7,899 bases of DNA from Clostridium sp. CAG:1219 (GCA_000433335.1 HF996757.1:35278-43176), one strand, 5' to 3'. Counted from the first letter of the stretch, positions 1 to 6,903 are shown. Numbers and translations are program-made. The notes: generated from the sequence alone by a model not told the origin.

Positions 1-1
1 A

Positions 2-355
2 CAACAATCTATTTTTGAAAAAGTAGAGGAAAATTCTATAGAAGATGAAACGGTAAGAAAACTATTCCAAAAAATAAAGGAACTTAGTATATCTTATGAT
101 ATTTCGAAGGTAGATATATTATCTAAAATTAATGATGAGAAACTTATAAAAGAATTAACAGATATAATGTATATAGATATACCCGATAATAAAGAAAAAC
201 TCTTGAATGAAATTTTAAGTAAAAAACAAAGAGATGGACTAATATTAAGAAGAGAAGAAATAATAAAAAAAATGGGTGAGAATATTTCAAAAGATGAATA
301 TGAAATGCTAAATATTGAACTTAACCAAATCGTATTAGAACTTTCAAAAAAATAA
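2..355 (+). CDS. dnaG: DNA primase, C-terminal fragment (5' end outside window)
   Basis: This reading frame is open from the first bases of the window to TAA at 353-355 and gives 117 residues, so the gene begins upstream. The fragment is charged and helical, ending with a long Arg/Glu/Lys-rich helical pair (from about [18 protein letters not shown] to the end). This suits the C-terminal helicase-interacting region of DnaG, which recruits primase to the replicative helicase to make RNA primers at the fork. The catalytic zinc-finger and TOPRIM domains would lie upstream and cannot be checked. The assignment rests largely on context: dnaG directly precedes rpoD in many Bacillota, and only 16 bp separate this stop from the rpoD start. 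That spacing suggests co-transcription. A different helical protein is possible but less likely. Confidence 0.75.
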   Translation, partial: QQSIFEKVEENSIEDETVRKLFQKIKELSISYDISKVDILSKINDEKLIKELTDIMYIDIPDNKEKLLNEILSKKQRDGLILRREEIIKKMGENISKDEYEMLNIELNQIVLELSKK

Positions 356-371
356 AAGGAGAAAAAACAAA

Positions 372-1676
372 ATGGAAAAGAATAAAGATGAAGAAAAAAC
401 ATTAAAGCAAAAAGGCAATAAAGATGAAAAATTAAAAATGTTCTTAAAAGATGTGAAAAATAAAAAAGATATAACATATAAAGAACTTAAAGCATTTATA
501 GAGAAAGAAAAATTAACTCCAAAACAAGTTGCACTAATATATGATGAGCTTGCAAAGGCAAATTTAGAGATAACCATAGATCCAGAAATAGAAACAAAAG
601 AAGATAACAAAAATGAAAATAATTCTACTCCAAGTGTCACTGAAGACAAAAAGGTTAATGAAAAGTTAGATGAAAATTCAGAATTAATAGATAAAGATGG
701 TGTAAATCAGTTAGGAGATAATCTTGATAATTCTGTAGCAGAACTTGATATAGAACCAAATTTGGAAGATATAACAGAAATAGAAAAGAATATACTGTTA
801 GAAGATGCTGACGATAATATCGATTTTGCTGATAATTTATCTGTTGATGATCCTGTAAAAATGTTTCTAAAAGAAATAGGAAAAATAAAACTTTTAACTT
901 ATGAAGAAGAAAATGAACTTGCGACAAGAATGGTAAATGGTGATGCTGAGGCGAAAAAACAACTTATCGAATCAAATTTGAGATTAGTTGTAAGTATAGC
1001 TAAGAAGTATATTGGTAGAGGAATGCACTTTTTGGATTTGATACAAGAGGGAAATTTAGGACTTATAAAAGCAGTTGAAAAATTTGACCAAACAAAAGGA
1101 TATAAATTCAGTACTTATGCAACTTGGTGGATTAGACAGGCAATTACACGTGCAATAGCAGATCAAGCAAGAACTATTAGAATTCCTGTTCATATGGTTG
1201 AAACAATTAACAAACTTATCAGAACTTCAAGACATCTTTTACAAACATTGGGACGTGAACCTACTCCTGAAGAAATTGCTGCAGAACTTGAAATGCCTGT
1301 AGAAAAAGTAAGAGAAGTCTTAAAGGTAGCACAAGAACCAATATCACTTGAAACTCCTGTTGGAGAAGAAGATGAAAGTAATCTTGGAACATTTATACCA
1401 GATGAAGATGCGCTTTCTCCTGCAGAACAAGCAGCAGATGTATTACTTAGAGAGCATATAGAAGAAGTAATGAAAACTTTAACTCCTAGAGAGGCTAAAG
1501 TATTGAAATTGAGATTTGGACTTCAAGATGGAAGAATGAGAACCCTAGAAGAAGTAGGAAGAGAATTTGATGTAACTCGTGAGAGAATTCGTCAAATAGA
1601 AGCAAAAGCATTAAGAAAATTAAGACATCCAAGTAGAAGTAAAAGACTTAAAGATTTTATGAATTCTGAGATGTAA
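372..1676 (+). CDS. rpoD: RNA polymerase primary sigma factor (sigma-70/SigA)
   Basis: This 434-residue protein is the housekeeping sigma factor, which lets RNA polymerase recognise and open most promoters. Region 1.1 spans about residues 25-70. An acidic, Asn-rich linker follows (about 70-155). Region 1.2 starts at [12 protein letters not shown] (159-170). Region 2 includes the strongly conserved stretch around [16 protein letters not shown] (244-259), with Q256 and T259 at the positions that read the -10 element. Region 3 spans about 270-345. Region 4.2 (about 390-420) carries [16 protein letters not shown], with R403, E404 and R407 at the -35 contact positions. The ATG at 372 follows AAAAGGAG (354-361) by 10 nt. 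The gene sits 16 bp after dnaG and ends at a hairpin terminator. At 434 residues it is longer than Bacillus SigA (about 370), mainly because of the acidic linker. Confidence 0.97.
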   Translation: MEKNKDEEKTLKQKGNKDEKLKMFLKDVKNKKDITYKELKAFIEKEKLTPKQVALIYDELAKANLEITIDPEIETKEDNKNENNSTPSVTEDKKVNEKLDENSELIDKDGVNQLGDNLDNSVAELDIEPNLEDITEIEKNILLEDADDNIDFADNLSVDDPVKMFLKEIGKIKLLTYEEENELATRMVNGDAEAKKQLIESNLRLVVSIAKKYIGRGMHFLDLIQEGNLGLIKAVEKFDQTKGYKFSTYATWWIRQAITRAIADQARTIRIPVHMVETINKLIRTSRHLLQTLGREPTPEEIAAELEMPVEKVREVLKVAQEPISLETPVGEEDESNLGTFIPDEDALSPAEQAADVLLREHIEEVMKTLTPREAKVLKLRFGLQDGRMRTLEEVGREFDVTRERIRQIEAKALRKLRHPSRSKRLKDFMNSEM

Positions 1677-1683
1677 AATATAG

Positions 1684-1719
1684 AAAAGCACTAAAATTTG
1701 TTTAGTGTTTTTTATTTTT
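1684..1719 (+). terminator. Intrinsic terminator after rpoD
   Basis: A 12-bp stem pairs 1684-1695 with 1701-1712, including one G-U pair, around the 5-nt loop ATTTG. The core is CACTAAA/TTTAGTG. A T-rich run (1708-1719) follows. It lies 8 bp after the rpoD stop, so it separates the dnaG-rpoD unit from the ctsR operon. Confidence 0.85.
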
Positions 1720-1741
1720 GAAAAAAAATTATAAATAAATA

Positions 1742-1770
1742 TTGACAAAAAGAACAAATGGTTGTATACT
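1742..1770 (+). promoter_or_regulatory. Sigma-A promoter of the ctsR-mcsA-mcsB-clpC operon
   Basis: TTGACA (1742-1747) is a perfect -35 box. TATACT (1765-1770) is a -10 box with one mismatch to TATAAT, and the spacer is 17 bp. Transcription should start near 1777, giving a leader of about 37 nt before the ctsR ATG. The promoter lies just after the rpoD terminator. Confidence 0.9.
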
Positions 1771-1776
1771 ATAAAT

Positions 1777-1799
1777 GGTCAAAGAAAGTCAAAGTCAAA
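1777..1799 (+). promoter_or_regulatory. CtsR operator (heptad direct repeats)
   Basis: GGTCAAA (1777-1783), a 3-nt spacer GAA, and AGTCAAA (1787-1793) match the known CtsR box, a direct repeat of A/G-GTCAAA separated by NAN. A third AGTCAAA (1793-1799) overlaps the second by one base. The operator begins at the predicted transcription start and runs up to the ribosome-binding site. A bound CtsR dimer would therefore block initiation of its own operon, which is the classic autoregulation. Confidence 0.93.
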
Positions 1800-1806
1800 A
1801 AGGAGG
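1798..1806 (+). promoter_or_regulatory. Ribosome-binding site that fixes the ctsR start
   Basis: AAAAGGAGG (1798-1806) is a near-perfect Shine-Dalgarno sequence 7 nt before the ATG at 1814. It rules out the in-frame ATG at 1775, which has no such site and lies upstream of the predicted transcript start. Confidence 0.92.
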
Positions 1807-1813
1807 CGCTAAA

Positions 1814-2260
1814 ATGAGTTTATCAAGTGCAATAGAAGCATATATAAGGTCAAAAATTGAAACCCAAAATATGATTGAGCTTAGTAGAAATGAACTTGCA
1901 AATAAATTTAATTGTGTACCATCTCAGATAAATTATGTTATTTCTACTAGATTTATACCGGAACTTGGGTTTTACGTTGAAAGCAGAAGAGGCGGTAATG
2001 GGTATATAAAAATATCAAAAATTGAAATAAAAGATAGCGAAGAATTCCTTAATTTATTTGACAAGATTGGAAATAAAATGTCACAAAGTGTCGTTGATAT
2101 TTATTTGAAGGATTTTTTAATATATAATGTTTTGAATGAAAAAGAAGCAAAACTAATAAAGGTTGCAGTTTCTGATAAAAGTCTAAAAAGCGTTGAGGCA
2201 TCGAAAAAAGATAATGTACGTGCAGATATTTTTAAAAATTTATTAATTAATTTAATATAA
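1814..2260 (+). CDS. ctsR: Transcriptional repressor CtsR
   Basis: This 148-residue repressor controls class III stress genes (clp and ctsR operons) in Bacillota. It binds heptad operators as a dimer and releases DNA on heat or protein stress. The N-terminal winged helix-turn-helix is clear: recognition region about residues 24-47 (SRNELANKFNCVPSQINYVI...), then the glycine-rich wing RGGNGYIKI (59-67), whose arginine R59 is the conserved DNA-contacting and heat-sensing position in the family. The C-terminal half (about 75-148) is the helical dimerisation domain, which in other species is the part engaged by McsA/McsB and the protease. The start at 1814 is chosen for its strong ribosome-binding site and because CtsR proteins normally begin here. 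A longer frame from 1775 would translate the operator. It is the first gene of the operon and its own likely target. Confidence 0.95.
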   Translation: MSLSSAIEAYIRSKIETQNMIELSRNELANKFNCVPSQINYVISTRFIPELGFYVESRRGGNGYIKISKIEIKDSEEFLNLFDKIGNKMSQSVVDIYLKDFLIYNVLNEKEAKLIKVAVSDKSLKSVEASKKDNVRADIFKNLLINLI

Positions 2261-2273
2261 AGGGGGAGTTATT

Positions 2274-2771
2274 ATGAAATGTCAAAGCTGTGGAAAAAGA
2301 GAAGCTACTGTTAAGTATTTTGAAGATATAAATGGATCAAAGCAGGAATTACATTTTTGCACTGAATGTGCTGCCAAACTAGGATTTGAAAATTTTTCTG
2401 ATATTTTTTCACCAATATTTACTATGGTACCATCTATATTTATAGATGAAGATAAAGAAAAGAAATGTCCAAAATGTGGATACACTTTTGATAAATATTT
2501 AAAAAATGGTTTTTTTGGGTGCCCGAAATGCTATGAAACATTTGATGAAAATTTAGATGAATTATTTTTAAAACTCCAAGGGAAAAACAGACATGTAGAT
2601 AAGACTTCTCAAGAATTCACTAAAGAAGTAGAAAAGAAATCAAAAACTAAATTGACTAAAGAAGAAAAAGTAGCGATATTAAAAGGCGAACTTGCCGATT
2701 TAGTCAAAAAAGAGGAGTACGAGAAGGCAGCCGTTTTACGTGATAAAATAAGAAATATGGAAGGAAAGTAG
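2274..2771 (+). CDS. mcsA: McsA, activator of the McsB arginine kinase
   Basis: McsA is the zinc-binding partner that activates McsB and helps control CtsR. The 165-residue protein has four CxxC pairs: C3/C6, C29/C32, C65/C68 and C83/C86, which would hold two or more structural zinc ions. The C-terminus (about 130-163) is a UVR motif, a helical hairpin centred on KKEEYEKAAVLRDKIRNME, as in family members. The ATG at 2274 follows AGGGGGAG (2261-2268) by 5 nt. The gene starts 13 bp after ctsR and ends directly at the mcsB GTG. Length and domain order are as usual for McsA. The UVR motif resembles the middle-domain helices of ClpC encoded two genes downstream, fitting the known physical network between these proteins. 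Confidence 0.95.
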   Translation: MKCQSCGKREATVKYFEDINGSKQELHFCTECAAKLGFENFSDIFSPIFTMVPSIFIDEDKEKKCPKCGYTFDKYLKNGFFGCPKCYETFDENLDELFLKLQGKNRHVDKTSQEFTKEVEKKSKTKLTKEEKVAILKGELADLVKKEEYEKAAVLRDKIRNMEGK

Positions 2772-3776
2772 GTGGTATATGTGTGGCAAAATGAAAAATT
2801 AAAAGATTTTGACGTTGCGATATCTACTAGAGTGAGAATTGCTAGGAACTTAGAAGACGAGAAATTTCCAAATATGCTAAGTGATGAAGAGGAAAAGAAA
2901 ATTCTAAATAAAATCGGGGCATCAGTTGATAAGAAGAAATATGATTATTTTTACACAAAAGATATTGATGATTCTAATTTGTATTCTTTGGTAGAGAAAC
3001 ATATTGTATCAAAAGAATTTGCCAATAAGGAAAATACTGCAATACTTCAAAATAAAATTGGAAATGTTGTATGTATGATTAATGAAGAAGATCATTTTAG
3101 AGCTCAGGCATTTTCTTCGGGGTTTGATATTATGACATGCTATAAAAATCTAAAAGAATTTGAAAGTGATATGAATGTTAATTTAAAATTTGCAAAAAGT
3201 AAAAAATATGGTTATCTAACAGCTTGTCCTACTAATATAGGAACAGGGATTAGAGTTTCGGTATTACTTCATCTTGTGGGACTAGGAAATCTAGGATTAC
3301 TTGACAGTATATTAAACCAGATTAGGGATATAGGACTTTCTGTAAGAGGATTATATGGAGAAAATACATCAGGCTATGGTAACATGTATCAAATTTCAAA
3401 TCAAAAAACTTTAGGTGTGAGTGATGAAGATATAATAAATAAGGTGAGCATGGTTGTATCATCAATTATAGAACAAGAAAGAAGAGCAAGAAATATTTTA
3501 AAATCTAAGGGAATAGACTTTGAAGACAAGGTGTATAGATCATATGGAATTTTAAAAAACGCAAGAAAAATAAGTGAGGAAGAAGCTTTTAGACTACTTT
3601 CATATCTAAGAGCTGGTGCAAGTATGCAAATAATTGATGATATAAGACTTGAAAAAATTCAGGAAATTTTTGATAACATGCAGGAGAATAGTTTAAAACT
3701 AATATATAAAGAAGATATTTCAGAAAAAGATGATGCCAAGAAAAGGGCAGAATATATAAGAGAGGAGTTGAATTAA
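2772..3776 (+). CDS. mcsB: Protein arginine kinase McsB
   Basis: McsB transfers phosphate from ATP to arginine side chains, tagging misfolded proteins and CtsR-bound targets for ClpC-ClpP. Its fold is that of phosphagen (creatine/arginine) kinases. Landmarks in the 334 residues are: ISTRVRIARN (17-26), nucleotide phosphate-binding arginines; NEEDHFRAQ (104-112), with the catalytic acidic residues; ACPTNIGTGIRVSV (151-164), holding the conserved active-site C152; and RGLYGE...GNMYQISNQKTLG (192-215). The C-terminal helical domain ends RAEYIREELN. The family's phosphoarginine-sensing motif RDxxRA reads DAKKRA here (321-326), an unusual loss of its first two residues. The start is GTG at 2772, abutting the mcsA stop, with AAGGA at 2761-2765. 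A second GTG at 2781, preceded by AGGTG (2770-2774), is a credible alternative that would remove three residues. Confidence 0.95.
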   Translation: MVYVWQNEKLKDFDVAISTRVRIARNLEDEKFPNMLSDEEEKKILNKIGASVDKKKYDYFYTKDIDDSNLYSLVEKHIVSKEFANKENTAILQNKIGNVVCMINEEDHFRAQAFSSGFDIMTCYKNLKEFESDMNVNLKFAKSKKYGYLTACPTNIGTGIRVSVLLHLVGLGNLGLLDSILNQIRDIGLSVRGLYGENTSGYGNMYQISNQKTLGVSDEDIINKVSMVVSSIIEQERRARNILKSKGIDFEDKVYRSYGILKNARKISEEEAFRLLSYLRAGASMQIIDDIRLEKIQEIFDNMQENSLKLIYKEDISEKDDAKKRAEYIREELN

Positions 3777-3777
3777 T

Positions 3778-6216
3778 ATGTATGAATTTACAGGTAGAGC
3801 AGAAAAAGTATTAGAAATAGCAAAAGATTTTTCAGAAGAACATAATTATCCTTTCATAGGAACAGAACATATTTTGTATGGACTTATAGCAGAAGGTGAA
3901 GGGCTTGCAAGCAAAATACTAGCATCACAAGGACTAACAGAAGAGTATGTTGAACAAGAAATACTAAAAATAGATGGAGTGATGGATACTAAAGCTGACG
4001 AGGTGGACTTTACTCCAAGAGCTAAAAGAATTATAGAAAATAGTAGAAGAGAATCTAAAAGGATGGGACAAAACTATGTAGGCACTGAACATATATTACT
4101 TTCACTTATGAGAGAAATAGACAGTGTAGCTGTAAGAATATTAATAGATGCAAATATAGACCCTCAAAGAATATTTGCAGATTTATTAAAGTTACTTAGT
4201 GAAGATTCACCAGTATCACCATTTAGAGAAAATGATGAAATGAATGAAAAAAATTCAGATACACCTACATTAAATCAGTATGGCAAATATTTAACCACAC
4301 TTGCTAAGGAAGGAAAGCTTGATCCAGTAATAGGCAGAGATTCGGAAATTACAAGAATAATCGAAATATTAAGTAGGAGAACAAAAAATAACCCTGTTTT
4401 AATAGGTGAACCGGGCGTTGGTAAAACTGCTGTAGTAGAAGGACTTGCCCAAATGATAGTCGATTCTAAAGTTCCTGAAGTATTAAAAAATAAAAAAGTT
4501 GTGTCACTTGATATGTCTGCTATGATTGCAGGCGCAAAATATAGGGGAGATTTTGAAGAAAGACTAAAAAAATCATTAAATGAAATCCAACAAAATGGAA
4601 ATATAATATTATTTATTGATGAACTTCATACTATAATTGGCGCAGGCTCAGCCGAAGGTGCAATGGATGCTGCAAATATTTTAAAACCACTTTTGTCAAG
4701 GGGAGAGGTTCAAATAATAGGTGCAACTACGTTAAGTGAATATAGAAAATATATTGAAAAAGATAGTGCACTAGAAAGAAGATTTCAGAGTGTAATTGTA
4801 GATGAGCCTAGTACAGAAGATACAATAAATATTTTAAAAGGATTAAAAGATAAATATGAAGCACATCATAAAGTAAAAATTTCAGAAGATGCAATTGAGG
4901 CCGCTGTTAATTTAAGCAAAAGATATATAAATGACAGATTTTTACCAGATAAAGCGATAGATCTAATAGATGAAGCATGTTCAAAAATAAAACTAAAAAG
5001 TGTGACTATGCCAGAAAAGGTAACAAAGTTAGAGAAGGAAATAAAGAAGGTAAATAAAGATAAAGAGGAAGCTATAATAGCACAATCATTTGAAGATGCT
5101 GCTAAATTCCGTGATAAAGAAAAAGAATTAAAGAAAAAATTAGAAGAAGAAAAAAATAAATGGAAAAAATCAGAACAAAAAAATGAGGCTCTAGTAACTA
5201 GTGAAGATATTTGTGATGTTATATCTAGTTGGACTAAGATTCCTGTTAGTAAATTAACAAAAAAAGAATCAGAAAAATTAAAAGAACTAGATACTAAATT
5301 AAAAGAAAGAGTAATAGGTCAAGATGAAGCTGTTGAAGCACTAGCAAGAGCAATAAAAAGAGCAAGGGTTGGACTAAAAGATGAAAAAAGACCAATAGGT
5401 TCATTTATATTTTTAGGACCAACTGGAGTAGGTAAAACAGAACTTACTAAGGCATTAGCTGAAAATTTATTTGGCGATGAAAATTCTATGATAAGATTTG
5501 ATATGTCTGAATTTATGGAACCACATAGTGTTTCAAAATTAATAGGTTCACCTCCTGGATACGTTGGATATGATGAGGGTGGTCAGCTAACAGAACAAGT
5601 TAGAAGAAAACCATATAGCATAATACTTTTTGATGAAATAGAAAAAGCACATCCTGATGTATTTAATATATTACTTCAAATACTAGAAGATGGTAGACTT
5701 ACTGATTCAAACGGTAGAACAGTAAGCTTTAAAAATACTGTTATAATTATGACTTCAAATATTGGTGCAAGAAGTATAACTGAAAATAAAACTATTGGAT
5801 TTATGAGTAAAACTGATGCTACAAAAGATTATGAGAAAACTAAAAATGAAGTAATGGATGAATTAAAAAGGGCATTTAGACCTGAATTTTTAAATAGATT
5901 AGATGATATCATTGTATTTAAAAAACTTTCAGAAGAATCAGTAGAAAAGATTACAAGATTAATGTTAAAAGATTTTGAAAAATTAGTTGAAAATAAAAAC
6001 ATAAAAATAAGCATTGATGAAAGTTTGGTAAAATTTATTGCTAAAACTGGATTTGATACTGTATATGGTGCAAGACCTCTAAGACGTGCTATCCAATCTA
6101 ACGTTGAAGATAAATTTGCAGAAAAAATGCTTGATGGAGAAATAAACGCTAAAGATAACGTAATAGTTAAATATAGTGATGGAGAAGTTAAAATAGAAAA
6201 AGTGGCAAATAAATAA
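3778..6216 (+). CDS. clpC: ATP-dependent Clp protease ATPase subunit ClpC
   Basis: ClpC is a hexameric AAA+ unfoldase that threads tagged proteins into ClpP in the cytoplasm. The N-domain (1-145) has two Clp_N repeats carrying GTEHILYGL (E30) and GTEHILLSL (E104), the glutamates that bind phosphoarginine in Bacillus ClpC. D1 has Walker A GEPGVGKT (210-217), Walker B with D281/E282, and arginine fingers R334/R335. The middle domain (about 411-470) is a coiled coil with a UVR-like motif, QSFEDAAKFRDKEKE (436-450). D2 has Walker A GPTGVGKT (547-554), Walker B with D619/E620, pore loop GYVGYDEGG (594-602), ClpP-docking loop IGF (673-675) and sensor-2 GARPLRR (764-770). At 812 residues the protein is full length. 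The ATG at 3778 lies 1 bp after the mcsB stop with GAGGAG at 3762-3767, so translation is probably coupled. No ClpP gene is in the window. Confidence 0.97.
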   Translation: MYEFTGRAEKVLEIAKDFSEEHNYPFIGTEHILYGLIAEGEGLASKILASQGLTEEYVEQEILKIDGVMDTKADEVDFTPRAKRIIENSRRESKRMGQNYVGTEHILLSLMREIDSVAVRILIDANIDPQRIFADLLKLLSEDSPVSPFRENDEMNEKNSDTPTLNQYGKYLTTLAKEGKLDPVIGRDSEITRIIEILSRRTKNNPVLIGEPGVGKTAVVEGLAQMIVDSKVPEVLKNKKVVSLDMSAMIAGAKYRGDFEERLKKSLNEIQQNGNIILFIDELHTIIGAGSAEGAMDAANILKPLLSRGEVQIIGATTLSEYRKYIEKDSALERRFQSVIVDEPSTEDTINILKGLKDKYEAHHKVKISEDAIEAAVNLSKRYINDRFLPDKAIDLIDEACSKIKLKSVTMPEKVTKLEKEIKKVNKDKEEAIIAQSFEDAAKFRDKEKELKKKLEEEKNKWKKSEQKNEALVTSEDICDVISSWTKIPVSKLTKKESEKLKELDTKLKERVIGQDEAVEALARAIKRARVGLKDEKRPIGSFIFLGPTGVGKTELTKALAENLFGDENSMIRFDMSEFMEPHSVSKLIGSPPGYVGYDEGGQLTEQVRRKPYSIILFDEIEKAHPDVFNILLQILEDGRLTDSNGRTVSFKNTVIIMTSNIGARSITENKTIGFMSKTDATKDYEKTKNEVMDELKRAFRPEFLNRLDDIIVFKKLSEESVEKITRLMLKDFEKLVENKNIKISIDESLVKFIAKTGFDTVYGARPLRRAIQSNVEDKFAEKMLDGEINAKDNVIVKYSDGEVKIEKVANK

Positions 6217-6227
6217 GCCACTTTTTT
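6197..6227 (+). terminator. Intrinsic terminator overlapping the clpC stop
   Basis: A perfect 10-bp stem AAAAAGTGGC (6197-6206) pairs with GCCACTTTTT (6217-6226) around a 10-nt loop, followed by a T-run. The left arm encodes clpC residues near the C-terminus and the stop codon (6214-6216) is in the loop. The A-run on the left arm means it could also terminate transcription coming from the opposite strand. Confidence 0.92.
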
Positions 6228-6228
6228 C

Positions 6229-6257
6229 TTGAATTTAAAAAATCTATATGATATCAT
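6229..6257 (+). promoter_or_regulatory. Promoter of the P-loop kinase gene
   Basis: TTGAAT (6229-6234, 4 of 6 to consensus), a 17-bp spacer, and TATCAT (6252-6257, 5 of 6) preceded by the extended -10 bases TGA (6249-6251). Transcription should start near 6264. A 16-bp palindrome covers the -10 region. Confidence 0.7.
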
Positions 6258-6260
6258 ATA
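6245..6260. repeat. 16-bp perfect palindrome over the -10 box
   Basis: TATATGATATCATATA reads the same on both strands, centred on GATATC. It covers the extended -10 element of the kinase promoter, so it could be a repressor site. AT-rich DNA produces such palindromes by chance more readily than balanced DNA, so a regulatory role is only inferred. Confidence 0.45.
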
Positions 6261-6277
6261 TAAAGTATTATAAAAAT

Positions 6278-6283
6278 GGAGGG
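6278..6283 (+). promoter_or_regulatory. Ribosome-binding site that fixes the kinase start
   Basis: GGAGGG lies 6 nt before the ATG at 6290. The earlier in-frame ATG at 6248 lies inside the promoter -10 region and upstream of the predicted transcript start, so it cannot be used from this promoter. Confidence 0.88.
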
Positions 6284-6289
6284 ATTTTT

Positions 6290-6862
6290 ATGGCCAATTC
6301 TAAAATGATAATTGTAGAGGGCGCTCAAGGAACAGGGAAAACTACAGTTACAGATTATATTAGACATTCTATAAAGTATACTAATCTATATAGATTATCT
6401 GGAACTTCTGATAGTACTAAAGAAGGAAAGAAAAAAGCTCAAGCAATGTATGATGCTCTAATGGATTATATAGAGAAAATGCAAAATGAAAGTATAAATT
6501 TAGTGTTTGATAGAACATTCTTTTCTGAAGAAAATTATACTAGACTTGGATTTAAAGAGTACAGCTTTTCTGATGTTTATTATAATTTAGTAGATAGATT
6601 AAATAAAATGGATTATGATATATATTATATCACTCTTTATTTAAGCAATGAACAAGAATACCAACAAAGACTTTTAAGAAAAGATAAAGCATTACCTGAT
6701 TATGCTAAATTTCAAGTTGAAAGTAGTATAAAACAACAAGAAGTTTATTTGGAAATGGCAGAAGAACTAAAAAATATAGCACCTAATATAAAGGTAATAA
6801 ATATCGACACCAGTGTTGGTATAGAAAAAGTAAAAGAGAGAGTAAAAGAAATATTAGAATAA
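6290..6862 (+). CDS. P-loop kinase resembling thymidylate/deoxynucleoside kinases
   Basis: This 190-residue cytoplasmic protein has a Walker A loop, EGAQGTGKTT (10-19), close to the N-terminus after a hydrophobic beta strand (MIIV). A second strand ends in FDRTFF (73-78); a DR motif at this point contacts the substrate base or sugar in thymidylate and deoxynucleoside kinases. RLLRKDK (127-133) would be the arginine-rich lid closing on ATP. The strand LYL (116-118) and the helical C-terminus complete a nucleoside/nucleotide kinase-like fold. Substrate is not evident: the usual dTMP kinase sequence after the DR motif is absent, so it is probably not the essential Tmk. It has its own promoter and follows the clpC terminator, so it seems not to belong to the stress operon. 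A role in nucleotide salvage is a guess from fold only. Confidence 0.75.
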   Translation: MANSKMIIVEGAQGTGKTTVTDYIRHSIKYTNLYRLSGTSDSTKEGKKKAQAMYDALMDYIEKMQNESINLVFDRTFFSEENYTRLGFKEYSFSDVYYNLVDRLNKMDYDIYYITLYLSNEQEYQQRLLRKDKALPDYAKFQVESSIKQQEVYLEMAEELKNIAPNIKVINIDTSVGIEKVKERVKEILE

Positions 6863-6874
6863 TTTAAAAAAAAC

Positions 6875-6903
6875 TTGAATGAAGACAAAAAAAGTGGTAT
6901 AAA
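6875..6903 (+). promoter_or_regulatory. Promoter of the zinc-ribbon gene
   Basis: TTGAAT (6875-6880), a 17-bp spacer, and TATAAA (6898-6903) preceded by the extended -10 bases TGG (6895-6897). Predicted start is near 6910. It has the same -35 sequence, spacing and TGn extension as the kinase promoter upstream. No terminator is seen between the two genes, so read-through from the kinase gene is also possible. Confidence 0.78.

Noticed and set aside
94..477. Minus-strand frame of 127 codons rich in Phe, Ser and Leu
   Set aside because: It is the complement of A-rich coding DNA and spans the dnaG-rpoD boundary. Its composition is the typical shadow of Lys/Glu codons and it lacks recognisable motifs.
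344..927. Two minus-strand frames opposite the 5' half of rpoD
   Set aside because: They lie opposite the acidic low-complexity linker and conserved rpoD coding sequence, and encode Ser/Phe/Leu-rich or His/Leu-rich nonsense with no initiation signals.
1775..1813. Upstream in-frame ATG that would add 13 residues to CtsR
   Set aside because: The added codons translate the CtsR operator, the ATG lies upstream of the predicted transcript start, and a near-perfect ribosome-binding site serves the ATG at 1814.
2282..2485. Minus-strand frame opposite mcsA
   Set aside because: It is a shadow of the conserved zinc-binding part of mcsA, without a family match that I can see.
2702..2708. AGTCAAA inside mcsA as another CtsR half-site
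   Set aside because: It is a single heptad inside coding sequence with no partner at the right spacing and no promoter nearby.
5829..6257. Minus-strand frame opposite the end of clpC
   Set aside because: It overlaps the highly conserved D2 C-terminal region of clpC and reads through the terminator. The conserved plus-strand protein explains the open frame.
6248..6289. Upstream in-frame ATG that would add 14 residues to the kinase
   Set aside because: It falls inside the promoter -10 region and has no ribosome-binding site. GGAGGG serves the ATG at 6290.
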